Shown here: one piece after another, positions 23,322-34,435 of the stretch
Numbering within the stretch: the first letter of the stretch is position 1
Layout: each line of letters opens with the position of its first letter
DNA from: Ligustrum vulgare
Taxonomy: Eukaryota; Streptophyta; Magnoliopsida; Lamiales; Oleaceae
NCBI GenBank assembly: GCA_963555705.1
Contig: OY743189.1
Location: forward strand, 5,473,501 to 5,537,500
Length of the DNA: 64,000 bases
Reading direction: 5' to 3'
Translations under genes and position numbers: made by a program
The notes under the pieces: generated by a model
What the model was told of the DNA's origin: nothing
The model's database searches: none
What the model saw: only the letters and a program-made list of their open reading frames with translations

Positions 23322-24474
23322 TACCCTCCTTCTTTAGGATGATTCGTCCCGAATCATAGCTTTGTTTCTGTTGTTTCACTTCACCTCCTGGATCAAACGG
23401 AAAATTATTGCTTTCATGCCAAAGGGATGACCAATAGTATCCTGTAACTTGGGTTACATGAATGGATTGAAGTAGAAACTCCTGTGGGCATTGGTGGTGT
23501 TGCCCAAATTTCCAAGCACATTTAACCTGCAAGACAAAATTAAATAAAGCGGGGAGGGAAATGTTAGGTTCATGAGGTACAAGGTATGGATCCTTGTATT
23601 CATGAATTATCACCGTCAATTCCACCTTTTGAACTACGAGGCCCTTCTCTTCACCTCGTTTTCCTTTTGCAACTTCTTGCTCGCCCCCCTCTATCTCTTT
23701 TCTCTTAAGCTCGGTTACTTCCTCTAACTCAAGATTTTCTAGCTCATCCACCGCTTCAAATTTTTTTCTTTCAAATTCAACCACATCTTCTACCCCCACA
23801 TTCGTATCACCATGTTCGCACACTACCTCATCACTATCCAAATGTGGATCTACCAATTCAAAACTCAAATTTTGAACTTTTACCCCAACTTCTAATTCAT
23901 TCATCTTATCATCAACAATTTCATTCCTAATCAATTCCTCATCAAATTTTGGAGTTTGTTTATTTGTTTTTAATTTCAACTCTCCCTCATTCTTATCAAT
24001 ATCCTTATCCCCACGATTCCTCCGATTACACCACTTTTCACTCTCATTCCTTACCCTCCGTGAATCTTCTAGTGCTTCCTCTAATGTCAACCCATATAGT
24101 ACGCATGTTTTCCCTTTCTTAAGGAATTGGTATATGTGCATACTCTTATCATAAACAGCCTCCCTCCTACGCCTCCAAGGTTTTCCCAATAAAATATGAT
24201 AAGATTTCAATGGCACTACATCACACCATACATCCTCACTATACCTTCCCTGGGTGATAGGCACTAGAACTTGTTTGGTTACTTTGAAATTCCCAAACTC
24301 CCTCATCCACGTCATCCTATAAGGTTTATAGTGTGGTTCTAGGGGCAATCCTAATTTTTCAATCACGGTGTTACTAACTAAATTAGTAAAACACTTTTCA
24401 TCAATCGCCAAACTACACCCCTTATGATCCACATAACATCTAGTTTGGAATAAAAATCCCGGATCATAATCCAT
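23266..24474 (-). CDS. protease-like protein of the tandem element, copy 2
   Basis: Same 402-codon frame as copy 1, with one residue changed (HEYKDPY). It starts at ATG 24474, runs through the polypurine tract and ends in LTR B. Three intact copies in a row suggest very recent duplication, not necessarily selection. Confidence 0.75.
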   Translation of the reverse strand: MDYDPGFLFQTRCYVDHKGCSLAIDEKCFTNLVSNTVIEKLGLPLEPHYKPYRMTWMREFGNFKVTKQVLVPITQGRYSEDVWCDVVPLKSYHILLGKPWRRRREAVYDKSMHIYQFLKKGKTCVLYGLTLEEALEDSRRVRNESEKWCNRRNRGDKDIDKNEGELKLKTNKQTPKFDEELIRNEIVDDKMNELEVGVKVQNLSFELVDPHLDSDEVVCEHGDTNVGVEDVVEFERKKFEAVDELENLELEEVTELKRKEIEGGEQEVAKGKRGEEKGLVVQKVELTVIIHEYKDPYLVPHEPNISLPALFNFVLQVKCAWKFGQHHQCPQEFLLQSIHVTQVTGYYWSSLWHESNNFPFDPGGEVKQQKQSYDSGRIILKKEGMMCSEPSTIGVIAGLTEN

Positions 24475-24987
24475 TCCTTACGTGGCGTTTCAAAAATTCA
24501 AGAACAAAGATGATTTAGACATCAAATAGCAAGAACAACTTTTATTGACTTGGAAGGAAATGAATATCAAGAATTTTAAATAAACTCAAGAAAGTGGTTC
24601 TTGAATTTGGAATAACTATTATTATTTATTTTTTTTGAATAATGAATTTTCGGAATTAAATAAAAAAATAAATTTTTTTTTTTAATAAATCCGAAAATTC
24701 GACACGAACGCAACAAAACAAACGGAACCTAATTCGGATAAGAATTAAGCAAAACAAACACTTTTGAATTTTTGTTGAATTTTTATATGGATCAAACTGG
24801 AAAAAGATTTACTGGCACGAAGAACACTCAAGAAAAGAAAGACTCAACAAACTCAAGAAGAACGGAATAAAAAACTGAAAACAAAACACTCAACAAGATA
24901 TGGATGATTTTTATGGGACTCGATGATAAACATAAAAATCAAACTGGATAGAAAAACCTGAATTGAGAGTCCAGCTCTGATACCAGA

Positions 24988-25731
24988 TGATGAGGTTCGA
25001 AGCGCGGAAGAAACGCCTGAAAGTTCCGAACTCAGGTTGTGGTTGGACGGATAAATCATGACCCGATATTCACGACGCGATGACTCGACGATGCGGAATA
25101 AAGAACCACGACTTTCGAAACGCCACAAGAATTTGTCCAATCTCCCTGATTAGTTTCTGAATTTGAACGCCACAAATATTCTAGCAAATATTTGATAAGT
25201 TCGATATTTGAACGCCATAAGAAATATTCTTGATAAGTTCGAAAAACATAGGAATCCACCTATAACTTTTATTGAATCCTCAATAAAAACTGTTTATATC
25301 AAAATCAAATCTCAAGTCTCCAATTACAATGAATGGAAAAAGCGTATAAATAAGCAAAATAACCTAACCGCTAATTTACTAAAAATAGAATTCTAATTAA
25401 ACTAGAATACTAAATTAGGAAAATAACCTAAAAACAAAATTGGAAACAAAATAATTAAAAATCCTATAATTATGGAAATATAGTAAATTTCCGTCTGCAT
25501 CATTGATTTGCCAATTTGAAATCCCCAACGATGGAATTTGGCCCTAAAATCAATGGGCTCAAGGGCTTTAGCCCATGAGTCTTGCTCAGTGATCTGTTTC
25601 TACTCGAAAAACATATATTATCCATCCAATTCCGACATGACTGACTGGACTGGACTTTTATTTTGGCTTGATTATTTAATTTTCTGTCAAGCCTGCTATG
25701 ACTCCGATTGTCGAGGGTTCGAAACACATCA
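24988..25731 (-). repeat. LTR C (internal, shared)
   Basis: 744 bp, the same as LTR B except for one G to A difference near its right end (GGTTCGAAAC instead of GGTTCGGAAC). Confidence 0.92.
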
Positions 25732-26884
25732 TACCCTCCTTCTTTAGGATGATTCGTCCCGAATCATAGCTTTGTTTCTGTTGTTTCACTTCACCTCCTG
25801 GATCAAACGGAAAATTATTGCTTTCATGCCAAAGGGATGACCAATAGTATCCTGTAACTTGGGTTACATGAATGGATTGAAGTAGAAACTCCTGTGGGCA
25901 TTGGTGGTGTTGCCCAAATTTCCAAGCACATTTAACCTGCAAGACAAAATTAAATAAAGCGGGGAGGGAAATGTTAGGTTCATGAGGTACAAGGTATGGA
26001 TCCTTGTATTCATGAATTATCACCGTCAATTCCACCTTTTGAACTACGAGGCCCTTCTCTTCACCTCGTTTTCCTTTTGCAACTTCTTGCTCGCCCCCCT
26101 CTATCTCTTTTCTCTTAAGCTCGGTTACTTCCTCTAACTCAAGATTTTCTAGCTCATCCACCGCTTCAAATTTTTTTCTTTCAAATTCAACCACATCTTC
26201 TACCCCCACATTCGTATCACCATGTTCGCACACTACCTCATCACTATCCAAATGTGGATCTACCAATTCAAAACTCAAATTTTGAACTTTTACCCCAACT
26301 TCTAATTCATTCATCTTATCATCAACAATTTCATTCCTAATCAATTCCTCATCAAATTTTGGAGTTTGTTTATTTGTTTTTAATTTCAACTCTCCCTCAT
26401 TCTTATCAATATCCTTATCCCCACGATTCCTCCGATTACACCACTTTTCACTCTCATTCCTTACCCTCCGTGAATCTTCTAGTGCTTCCTCTAATGTCAA
26501 CCCATATAGTACGCATGTTTTCCCTTTCTTAAGGAATTGGTATATGTGCATACTCTTATCATAAACAGCCTCCCTCCTACGCCTCCAAGGTTTTCCCAAT
26601 AAAATATGATAAGATTTCAATGGCACTACATCACACCATACATCCTCACTATACCTTCCCTGGGTGATAGGCACTAGAACTTGTTTGGTTACTTTGAAAT
26701 TCCCAAACTCCCTCATCCACGTCATCCTATAAGGTTTATAGTGTGGTTCTAGGGGCAATCCTAATTTTTCAATCACGGTGTTACTAACTAAATTAGTAAA
26801 ACACTTTTCATCAATCGCCAAACTACACCCCTTATGATCCACATAACATCTAGTTTGGAATAAAAATCCCGGATCATAATCCAT
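25676..26884 (-). CDS. protease-like protein of the tandem element, copy 3
   Basis: Same frame again, ending in LTR C. It differs from copy 2 by Phe for Ser near the C-terminus (MMCFEPS). Confidence 0.75.
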   Translation of the reverse strand: MDYDPGFLFQTRCYVDHKGCSLAIDEKCFTNLVSNTVIEKLGLPLEPHYKPYRMTWMREFGNFKVTKQVLVPITQGRYSEDVWCDVVPLKSYHILLGKPWRRRREAVYDKSMHIYQFLKKGKTCVLYGLTLEEALEDSRRVRNESEKWCNRRNRGDKDIDKNEGELKLKTNKQTPKFDEELIRNEIVDDKMNELEVGVKVQNLSFELVDPHLDSDEVVCEHGDTNVGVEDVVEFERKKFEAVDELENLELEEVTELKRKEIEGGEQEVAKGKRGEEKGLVVQKVELTVIIHEYKDPYLVPHEPNISLPALFNFVLQVKCAWKFGQHHQCPQEFLLQSIHVTQVTGYYWSSLWHESNNFPFDPGGEVKQQKQSYDSGRIILKKEGMMCFEPSTIGVIAGLTEN

Positions 26885-27397
26885 TCCTTACGTGGCGTTT
26901 CAAAAATTCAAGAACAAAGATGATTTAGACATCAAATAGCAAGAACAACTTTTATTGACTTGGAAGGAAATGAATATCAAGAATTTTAAATAAACTCAAG
27001 AAAGTGGTTCTTGAATTTGGAATAACTATTATTATTTATTTTTTTTGAATAATGAATTTTCGGAATTAAATAAAAAAATAAATTTTTTTTTTTAATAAAT
27101 CCGAAAATTCGACACGAACGCAACAAAACAAACGGAACCTAATTCGGATAAGAATTAAGCAAAACAAACACTTTTGAATTTTTGTTGAATTTTTATATGG
27201 ATCAAACTGGAAAAAGATTTACTGGCACGAAGAACACTCAAGAAAAGAAAGACTCAACAAACTCAAGAAGAACGGAATAAAAAACTGAAAACAAAACACT
27301 CAACAAGATATGGATGATTTTTATGGGACTCGATGATAAACATAAAAATCAAACTGGATAGAAAAACCTGAATTGAGAGTCCAGCTCTGATACCAGA

Positions 27398-28141
27398 TGA
27401 TGAGGTTCGAAGCGCGGAAGAAACGCCTGAAAGTTCCGAACTCAGGTTGTGGTTGGACGGATAAATCATGACCCGATATTCACGACGCGATGACTCGACG
27501 ATGCGGAATAAAGAACCACGACTTTCGAAACGCCACAAGAATTTGTCCAATCTCCCTGATTAGTTTCTGAATTTGAACGCCACAAATATTCTAGCAAATA
27601 TTTGATAAGTTCGATATTTGAACGCCATAAGAAATATTCTTGATAAGTTCGAAAAACATAGGAATCCACCTATAACTTTTATTGAATCCTCAATAAAAAC
27701 TGTTTATATCAAAATCAAATCTCAAGTCTCCAATTACAATGAATGGAAAAAGCGTATAAATAAGCAAAATAACCTAACCGCTAATTTACTAAAAATAGAA
27801 TTCTAATTAAACTAGAATACTAAATTAGGAAAATAACCTAAAAACAAAATTGGAAACAAAATAATTAAAAATCCTATAATTATGGAAATATAGTAAATTT
27901 TCGTCTGCATCATTGATTTGCCAATTTGAAATCCCCAACGATGGAATTTGGCCCTAAAATCAATGGGCTCAAGGGCTTTAGCCCATGAGTCTTGTTCAGT
28001 GATCTGTTTCTACTCGAAAAACATATATTATCCATCCAATTCCGACATGACTGACTGGACTGTACTTTTATTTTGGTTTGAATATTTAATTTTCTATCAA
28101 GCCTGCTATGATTCCGATTATCGAGGGTTCGGAACACATCA
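27398..28141 (-). repeat. LTR D (5' LTR of the array in element orientation)
   Basis: 744 bp. Its differences from LTR B are one site near 27901 and then seven or so within the last 150 bp. It is followed directly by non-element sequence at 28142. Confidence 0.92.
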
Positions 28142-29640
28142 AGTCTCTTCACTAAATTGAAAACTCTTTAATTGGCAATTTTTCTCTGGATTGAGACACG
28201 TTGTCACCTTATGACCGTTGGATGACTTTTTTGGAACTTTCTCAAAGATTATACCCTTTCACTGCCTCAAAAGTTTCCTGATCCCTTTGGTTGCTGATTT
28301 GGCTATTATAGTGCAATCGAGAATTATCCATTTTAACGGTTGCTCAACTAGAAGTGGTCGTATCGTACAACCTCTGGGACTTCTGGATATATAAAAGGTG
28401 ATACCTGATCTTCAAAGAAAATAAAGAGATCTGTGGACTATGCTGCAAAGAAACTTAATAGATATTTATTCGTTTTGTGATATCTTATGCAGATTTAATT
28501 TCTAAATTAAGGTTTCTTGATTTTTTCCATACAGCAAAACCTATTTGAAGCTAATCCTCGTGCGAGGTCTTGTGAATCTGGGATATATTCAGTACGAGTG
28601 TGTATCCGAAAAACTTTGAAGCTGGAGAAATCTCTAAAACTTAGAAATTATGATCTCCATTTAGTAATTTCTACCATTCATGTCCTCTCAAACTGCTTCA
28701 AAACTTGACTAAGTGAATCATGTGTACTACCTGGAAACTTGTTTTACTTAAGTATTAGTTGTTTTTATCGAGTATGCCTCTCCCATATTTTAATAATTCT
28801 GATTTCTACTGTCACTTATATTGTTACATCTGCTAAGTTTGAATTGAATCGGTATGATGGAAGGAAAAATCTTAACATGTGGAGTCAGAAGACGATAGTT
28901 GTTTAGAATTCAAACAATGTGGTAAAACTTTTGATAATACTTAGTTCGTTCATATGATCCCTTCTAAAAGAACTGAATTAGAAAAAATTACATGGGTGCT
29001 ATTTTCTTATATCTTTTGGAAAATGTGACAAGAACTATCGGTGAAATCAAAACTGCTATTGAACTATGGACTAAATTGCATGCAAATAATATATTATCGA
29101 ATTCGAAATTTTAAAAAAGACAACATTAATCAAAATAGAAAAAATGAGAAATTATATTCACACCACAATTATTGTTAATGACACCACATTTTAATTGCAA
29201 TATGTATGTCACTATTGTTTTGCTTATTTTGACATTTATTCTTTTATTATTTTTTTGTCCTATTCTTATTTTTATTAATAATAATAATTAATTATTATAT
29301 CTTATCTCTATTGACAAATTTATTTTAGATATTCTATTTCATTGGAAAAATATTTTTTGAATTCTCGCAATTATTGTTTATCTTGCTTATTTAAATATAA
29401 TAGAGGTAAATAATTAAAAAAAAATCACTCCTAAAAATTTCTTTAGCCATCATTAACGCGATAAGCTGTGCTAATTAATAGAAATTGAGGATAAAAATAA
29501 AACAAAAAAAGTTAAGAGGTATAAGTGCTAAAATTAACAAAAACTTAGGATTATCATTGCAATTAAATTGTAGTGCACTTAACAAAAAATGTGGTGTTAA
29601 TATAATTACCCAAAAAAATACCCATGCTTCTTAATACAAA
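28142..29640. other. AT-rich intergenic region
   Basis: No supported gene. A 63-codon plus frame at 28517-28708 has no recognisable motif. From about 29100 the sequence becomes very AT-rich, and a 30-bp stretch near 29104 recurs near 29933. Confidence 0.4.
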
Positions 29641-30135
29641 TTTTTTGTATTAAATTTGTTTTAATTTTATTTGTATTCATCTCAGATTTTCTTTTTAATG
29701 TATTTTAATTTTTGATTAAGATTAATTTTTAATGTATTGATTACATATATTTTATAAATACTTCAACACATATACATATACATATTAAAGAAATAATAAT
29801 ATCTTGCACGGTGCTCAAGACTTTTTTTTTTTTTTTTTTTTTGAATATCATGAAAATATGTTGATTATATAATCATATCAAACAAAAAATATAGAACAAA
29901 TATTATTTTATTAAAAAATATTATCAAATTTGAAATTTTAAAAAAGACAACACTAATCAAAATGAGAAAAAAATAACCACGCGTTTTAAAATTTAGTATT
30001 TAAGTAAATTTTTTGTATTAAATTTGTTTTAATTTTATTTGTATTCATCACCAATTTTTTTAATGTATTTTATTTTTTGATTAAGTTTAATTTTTAATGT
30101 ATTGATTACATAGATTTTATAAAAACTTCAACACA
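29641..30135. repeat. direct repeat pair of about 130 bp
   Basis: 29641-29770 and 30009-30135 are the same AT-rich sequence with small indels (start TTTTTTGTATTAAATTTG, end CTTCAACACA). The flanking 30-bp motif near 29104 and 29933 is also duplicated, suggesting duplication of a longer block. Between them lies a T run at 29822-29842. Confidence 0.8.
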
Positions 30136-30216
30136 CACATATTAATTAATGACCCACATATTAATCTGTGTGAAAAGTTAAACAAACCTATATAATTGAG
30201 ACAGAGGGAGTATTAA
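30136..30216 (-). mobile_element. possible Stowaway-type MITE end
   Basis: Read on the minus strand, TACTCCCTCTGTCTCAATTA at about 30193-30212 matches the conserved terminus of plant Stowaway (Tc1/mariner) MITEs, and AACTTTTCACACAG follows. I cannot find the opposite end, so it may be a fragment or overlap the preceding direct repeat. Confidence 0.5.
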
Positions 30217-30409
30217 CTTTCATTTAATAGCAACTTTTATTTAATACCAATATTTAATATTAACTTTTATTAATTACATTTAAATTTTTTTTTTTTTGGC
30301 ACAAACTTCCTGATTTAGAAGGAGTTTTGGGCGGGAAAGTGTGTGCATAAAAATGATGACGGCTATCATATTATTATATATAGATAAAGATAAAGATTTA
30401 TTTATTTTC

Positions 30410-30725
30410 AAAAATATATTGATTCAAAATCTTCATTTCTAACTTAACAAATTTATATAGCATGTATTTTTTATTTTCAAATATATTAATCCAAAATTTT
30501 CATTTTCAATTTAACACATTTACATAAATATGACATTTATTTATGTTCAAATATATTAATACAATTTTTTCATTTCATACATAACACATTTACATAGATA
30601 TCACATTTATTTATGTTCAAATATTTTAATCCAATTTTTTCATTTCCTACATACATTTACATAAATATCACATTGTTTACATTCAAATATATTAATCTAA
30701 TTATTTCATTATCAATGTAATACAT
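30410..30725. repeat. AT-rich minisatellite, period about 62 bp
   Basis: About five imperfect units containing ACATTTACATA, TATCACATTTATTTATGTTC and AATATATTAATCCAA. Confidence 0.8.
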
Positions 30726-31284
30726 TTACACATAATATATTTATTACAAATCTTACTAAATATGGAATAAATAATAATTTTTCCTATGAAAATATTTATC
30801 TTTTCTTTCTTTATCTTTATTTATTTCTTATGCATAAAAGTAGAAATGATGAGAGAGAGAGAGTTATTAAATGTAATTTTCCCTCGAATATGACTCTCTC
30901 TCCTCACTTCTACTTTTATATATATAAAGAAAAGATGTATATGTATAGATTCTGATAAAACTGTGTTTGTTAAAAAGATCCTTGTATGGCGTAAAACAAG
31001 CTCCAAAACAATAGTTAAAAAGATTTGATACATTTGTCTAGAATTTATCTATTTTTCTTTTAATGTACGGGATATATATGTTTCCCCCATTTATTTCTTT
31101 CAGTTCGTTATTTTCTTATGCTACACATCTCTTTCTTGGAGGTCAGGTCCATATATCCCTCCTTACATGTATTATTTCATTTTAATGTTAGCTTCTGGCC
31201 CACACGAGGATAAACTGTGAACGGCTCAACCTATTATTAAAAAAAAAAAAAAAAATTAACATGATACTTCTCTTTACTGTAAAG

Positions 31285-32272
31285 GAGATGTTGGTAAATA
31301 TTCTCTTTATTTAGTACTTTATGTCGATAATATGCTTCTAGCTAGCTATTATAAAATGAAATTGATGAAATTAAACAAAAGCTTAAATCTAAACTTGAAA
31401 TGAAAGATCTTGGTCCAACTAAGAAGATTCTTGGAATGCAAATTATAAGTAATAAATGTAAAGTGGATTTTTTTTTTTTTTTTTTTTTTGAATTAACTAG
31501 GGTGTGTGAATAAAATTTTGAAAAATTTTGGCATGTTTAAATGCAAGCTTGTATCTTTACCACTTGTAAATTATTTTAGACTCTCATCTGATTGCAGTCC
31601 CAAACTAAGGAAGAAGTAGATGGAATGTCTAAAATTCACCATGCTAATGCCATTGGATATGATATGTACTTAATGATATATACAAGGCCTGATATTGCTC
31701 TTAGCATTAGTATCCTCAGTAGATTTATAGGAAAGCCTGGAGAAGAATACTAGGATGCTTTAAAATGGTTACTAAAATACTTGAAAGGAACCCTTCACTT
31801 ATGTTTAATGTTTAGAAAAGACAAGATAGGGGAAACCCTAAAGGGATGTACAAACTCTAATTTTGCTAGAGATAGAAACAATAGAAGGGAAACATCTTCC
31901 TATTTTTATATCTTATGTGGTACGGTATTAAGTTGGAAGTCTCAACTTCAAAAAGTTTTTAATTTATCTTCCAATAGGGTAGAATATATTACTTCCATAG
32001 ATGCCATGAAATAAGGAATTTGGTTGAGTGGTTTACTAATTGAACTTGGCTTTGTTGATGAAATTTAATTTTATTTTTTGATAATCAAAGTACTATACAT
32101 TTGAGCAAAAATCTCATGTTTCATGATAGAAAAAACATAGATGTTATGTAGCATTATATAATCATTATATAAGAGATATCATATTAAAGGGATTCTTAAA
32201 ATCGGAAAGATTCCAACTCGGTATAATCATTCTGATATGGGCGCTAAGATAATACCTTCAAGTAAATTTTAA
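31285..32272 (+). pseudogene. Ty1/copia reverse transcriptase-RNase H relic
   Basis: Readable pieces in order: LYVDNMLLAS (the catalytic YVDD has Asn at its last position), then KLKSKLEMKDLGPTKKILGMQI, a 24-base T run near 31467-31490 that interrupts the frame, then YTRPDIALSISILSRF and LKYLKGTLHLCLMF, and RNase H-like text to about 32270. Several stops. I see no LTR, gag or integrase near it, so it is a 3' fragment of a copia element of a different family from those at 10776 and 58444. Confidence 0.8.
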
Positions 32273-32973
32273 AATTGCTTGAAGTTATTGTTTGTTTATT
32301 CTTTAACTGACTGTACGGGTATAAAGGAGCAAATGAAATTAAAATTGTTCGTAATGCACTTGGTTGCACTAAGACAGTCCAAAACTTGGTAGCAAGGTGG
32401 AGGTTTTCAAACCTATAGTGCACGTGTGATGTGTTGCTACCTATTTTTATTAGTAGATACATTACGCATTTCCATTCTCCATGAACAAATACAATGTCAC
32501 ATTTTTACTTTCTCTTTTTTAACTAGAAGTGACACTATTTTTAGTGGAAAAAAGTGACATTTTGTCACTTTTTTATTTGAATGTCATTTTTTCAATTTTT
32601 GTAATATCCATCATTGATTAACAAATTAAACAAGTCCAGGAATACTAATAGACACATTACAAAACTCCACTTATGACAAAATGTCACTTGTTATCACTTT
32701 TCTTTTAATTCACTCTTTTAACTAAAAAATAACACGATGTCACTTTTTAGTTTTTTTTTTTTAAAAAAAAAAAGGTGATGTTTTGACACTTTTTACTACA
32801 TGAATATCAAAAACATACAATAATTCCATGAAAATTCTCCATTCTCCATACACAAACACACCAATAATTACCACGTTAGCATCAGTATGATATTCGTGTA
32901 TAAATAAAGTAGAAACTCCATTTTTCCTCCTCTTCTCACTGCACTATGTTCCTTTGTTAATTATTTTCTAAGC
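32273..32973. other. intergenic, with repeated GTCAC/AAAGTGAC words
   Basis: Between 32490 and 32800 the words TGTCACTTTT and AAAAGTGACA occur several times in both orientations and could form hairpins. The last 100 bp would be the promoter of the EGF-like pseudogene; TATAAATAAAG at 32899 could be its TATA box. Confidence 0.45.
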
Positions 32974-33429
32974 ATGTCTAAATTTCATGTCCTTGATGTT
33001 CTTATAATCATTCTTGTCATGCAACCTTGGACAGCCACTAGAAACTTCTTAACTCCTCTCTTCGGTGATGACTGTAAAGAAGATGTATGTGGAAAGGGTA
33101 ATTATAGAGCTTCAAATGATAGCGGTTTTGGTTTTGTACATGAATGTGAAGCTGGGTGGAAACAAGCTTGTTCTGAAAATGATATTGATTTCAAGTTTTT
33201 TCCTTGTGTCATCCCTAATTGCACACTCAACTACTCATGTGGACGTGTCCCTGCCCCTGCGTCGAAAAATTGAGAAAAGAGCTAATCTTTCAATTTTCAA
33301 CCCTGTCATTGGACAAATTGTCGTGAAGGAGGCTGCAACAAGACGTTCATGTTCACGCACAGCCACTCAGGTTGCGAAAAATCAAATCCAATCTATCTGT
33401 GGGACATTAAGAGGCACGTATCTCTCTAA
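32974..33429 (+). pseudogene. plant EGF/Notch-like secreted protein gene, broken
   Basis: The first 99 codons (ATG 32974 to TGA 33271) start with a hydrophobic signal peptide (about residues 5-20). A Cys-rich domain follows (Cys34, 39, 58, 66, 78, 83, 89) with CEAGWKQ, FFPCVIPNCTLNYSC, the pattern of the plant Notch-like or slit-like small secreted proteins I know by description. One expected Cys is Tyr (CGKGNY). The same frame continues past TGA 33271-33273 and TAA 33283-33285 into a second Cys-rich block with PCHWTNC and GCNKTFMFTHS, as in the family, before TAA near 33427. The C-terminal half is lost. An intron could hide the stops, but I see no good splice sites. Confidence 0.6.
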
Positions 33430-33879
33430 CTCTTGTTCAAAGGTCGTAGCCATGGTTATAGCTTGACCAGATTTAGCCACAGGAATACCCAATCAAGTAG
33501 AAGGATTTCCATATATGATATACTACAATATAGTAGGATCATCACAAACATTTCTTGGAGCTGTTTCAAGAGTAACACCAAGATTTCTGAAAACAAATGC
33601 CTTTAAGAATGCTAGAAGCAAGAAAAGTCACCAGTGAGCCACCAACTAGACCAAAACTTATAAATTCTGGGAGCAGGATCCTTCAAGAAAGACTGAAATA
33701 ATCACCAATCGAGGTGAGAAAAGAATCCGCTATCGTTAACAAGCTTGGTGGATAACCGGCACTTCAACCTAGCTAAGGAGGAGGAGCTACCAACTGAACA
33801 AGAAACTTAAAGAACCTGGGAGCAAAATCCGTCAAGAAAGGTGAGAAGAAACACCATTAGAGATGAGAAAGAAAGTTAC
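33430..33879. other. noncoding, with a degenerate duplicated block
   Basis: No gene seen. GGGAGCAGGATCCTTCAAGAAAG (about 33669) and GGGAGCAAAATCCGTCAAGAAAGG (about 33820) mark two diverged copies of a short block. Confidence 0.4.
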
Positions 33880-34258
33880 TAATAAGTGTATTTTATATAC
33901 TTATTTATATGTCAAAATTAGAATATTATATTGTTCTTTAGAATAAATGATATTTAATTTGTGTTTATTTGTTTACATTTCAGAAAATATTCCAAAATCA
34001 TGAGAATTAAGCAATTGATGGAAATATTGCTCTATAGGATGGCATTTGGAGCTAAATTGGACAATTGAGGAGTTAATGACGTCAACCAGGAAATATGCAT
34101 GGTGCTAAAGTGAAGAGGTCAAGAGTTGGAGGACCTAATTGAAGAATGTGAGAGTTGAAATGAGCAAATTGAGAAGATTCAAAAGTATGAGACTAAAATG
34201 CTGCAATTGAAAGTGGAGGACTGAAGCTGCAAATAAAAGGCAGAGACCAACTTACACG
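33880..34258 (+). mobile_element. truncated LTR related to the solo LTR at 13318
   Basis: Aligns with the first 375 or so bases of 13318-14834: AATAAGTGTATTTTATATACTTAT, TTTGTGTTTATTTGTTTAC, GTTGGAGGACCTAATTG, ACCAACTTACAC. It stops before the GCGATCGC cluster. Confidence 0.75.
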
Positions 34259-34297
34259 AACTTCAAAATTGGAAATTGCATCAAATCCTTAAACCAC

Positions 34298-34356
<59 letters not shown>
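34298..34356. repeat. ATA microsatellite
   Basis: About twenty uninterrupted ATA/TAA units. A second run of eight or so lies at 34411-34434. Confidence 0.95.
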
Positions 34357-34357
<1 letters not shown>

Positions 34358-34435
34358 TACGATACAATACAATGGGAAAAATCACTAAAAAGTAACAACA
34401 GCTTGTGCTAATAATAATAATAATAATAATAATAT

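Larger units (their letters stand above)
20619..28141 (-). mobile_element. tandem array of a non-autonomous LTR retrotransposon
   Basis: Order on the plus strand: truncated LTR A (20619-20909), internal 1 (20910-22577), LTR B (22578-23321), internal 2 (23322-24987), LTR C (24988-25731), internal 3 (25732-27397), LTR D (27398-28141). The repeat period is 2.41 kb and neighbouring units share LTRs. Full LTRs are 744 bp, start TGATGAGG and end ACATCA. Next to LTRs B, C and D the minus strand has the initiator-Met primer site; next to A, B and C it has the polypurine tract, so the element reads on the minus strand. Internal regions have one protease-like frame and no RT or integrase. LTR start, primer site and polypurine region resemble the CRM-like element at 1085-8303, a plausible source of enzymes. 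Confidence 0.92.

Noticed and set aside
20619..28141. Three independent insertions of the same element
   Set aside because: Units share LTRs and no target duplication lies between them.
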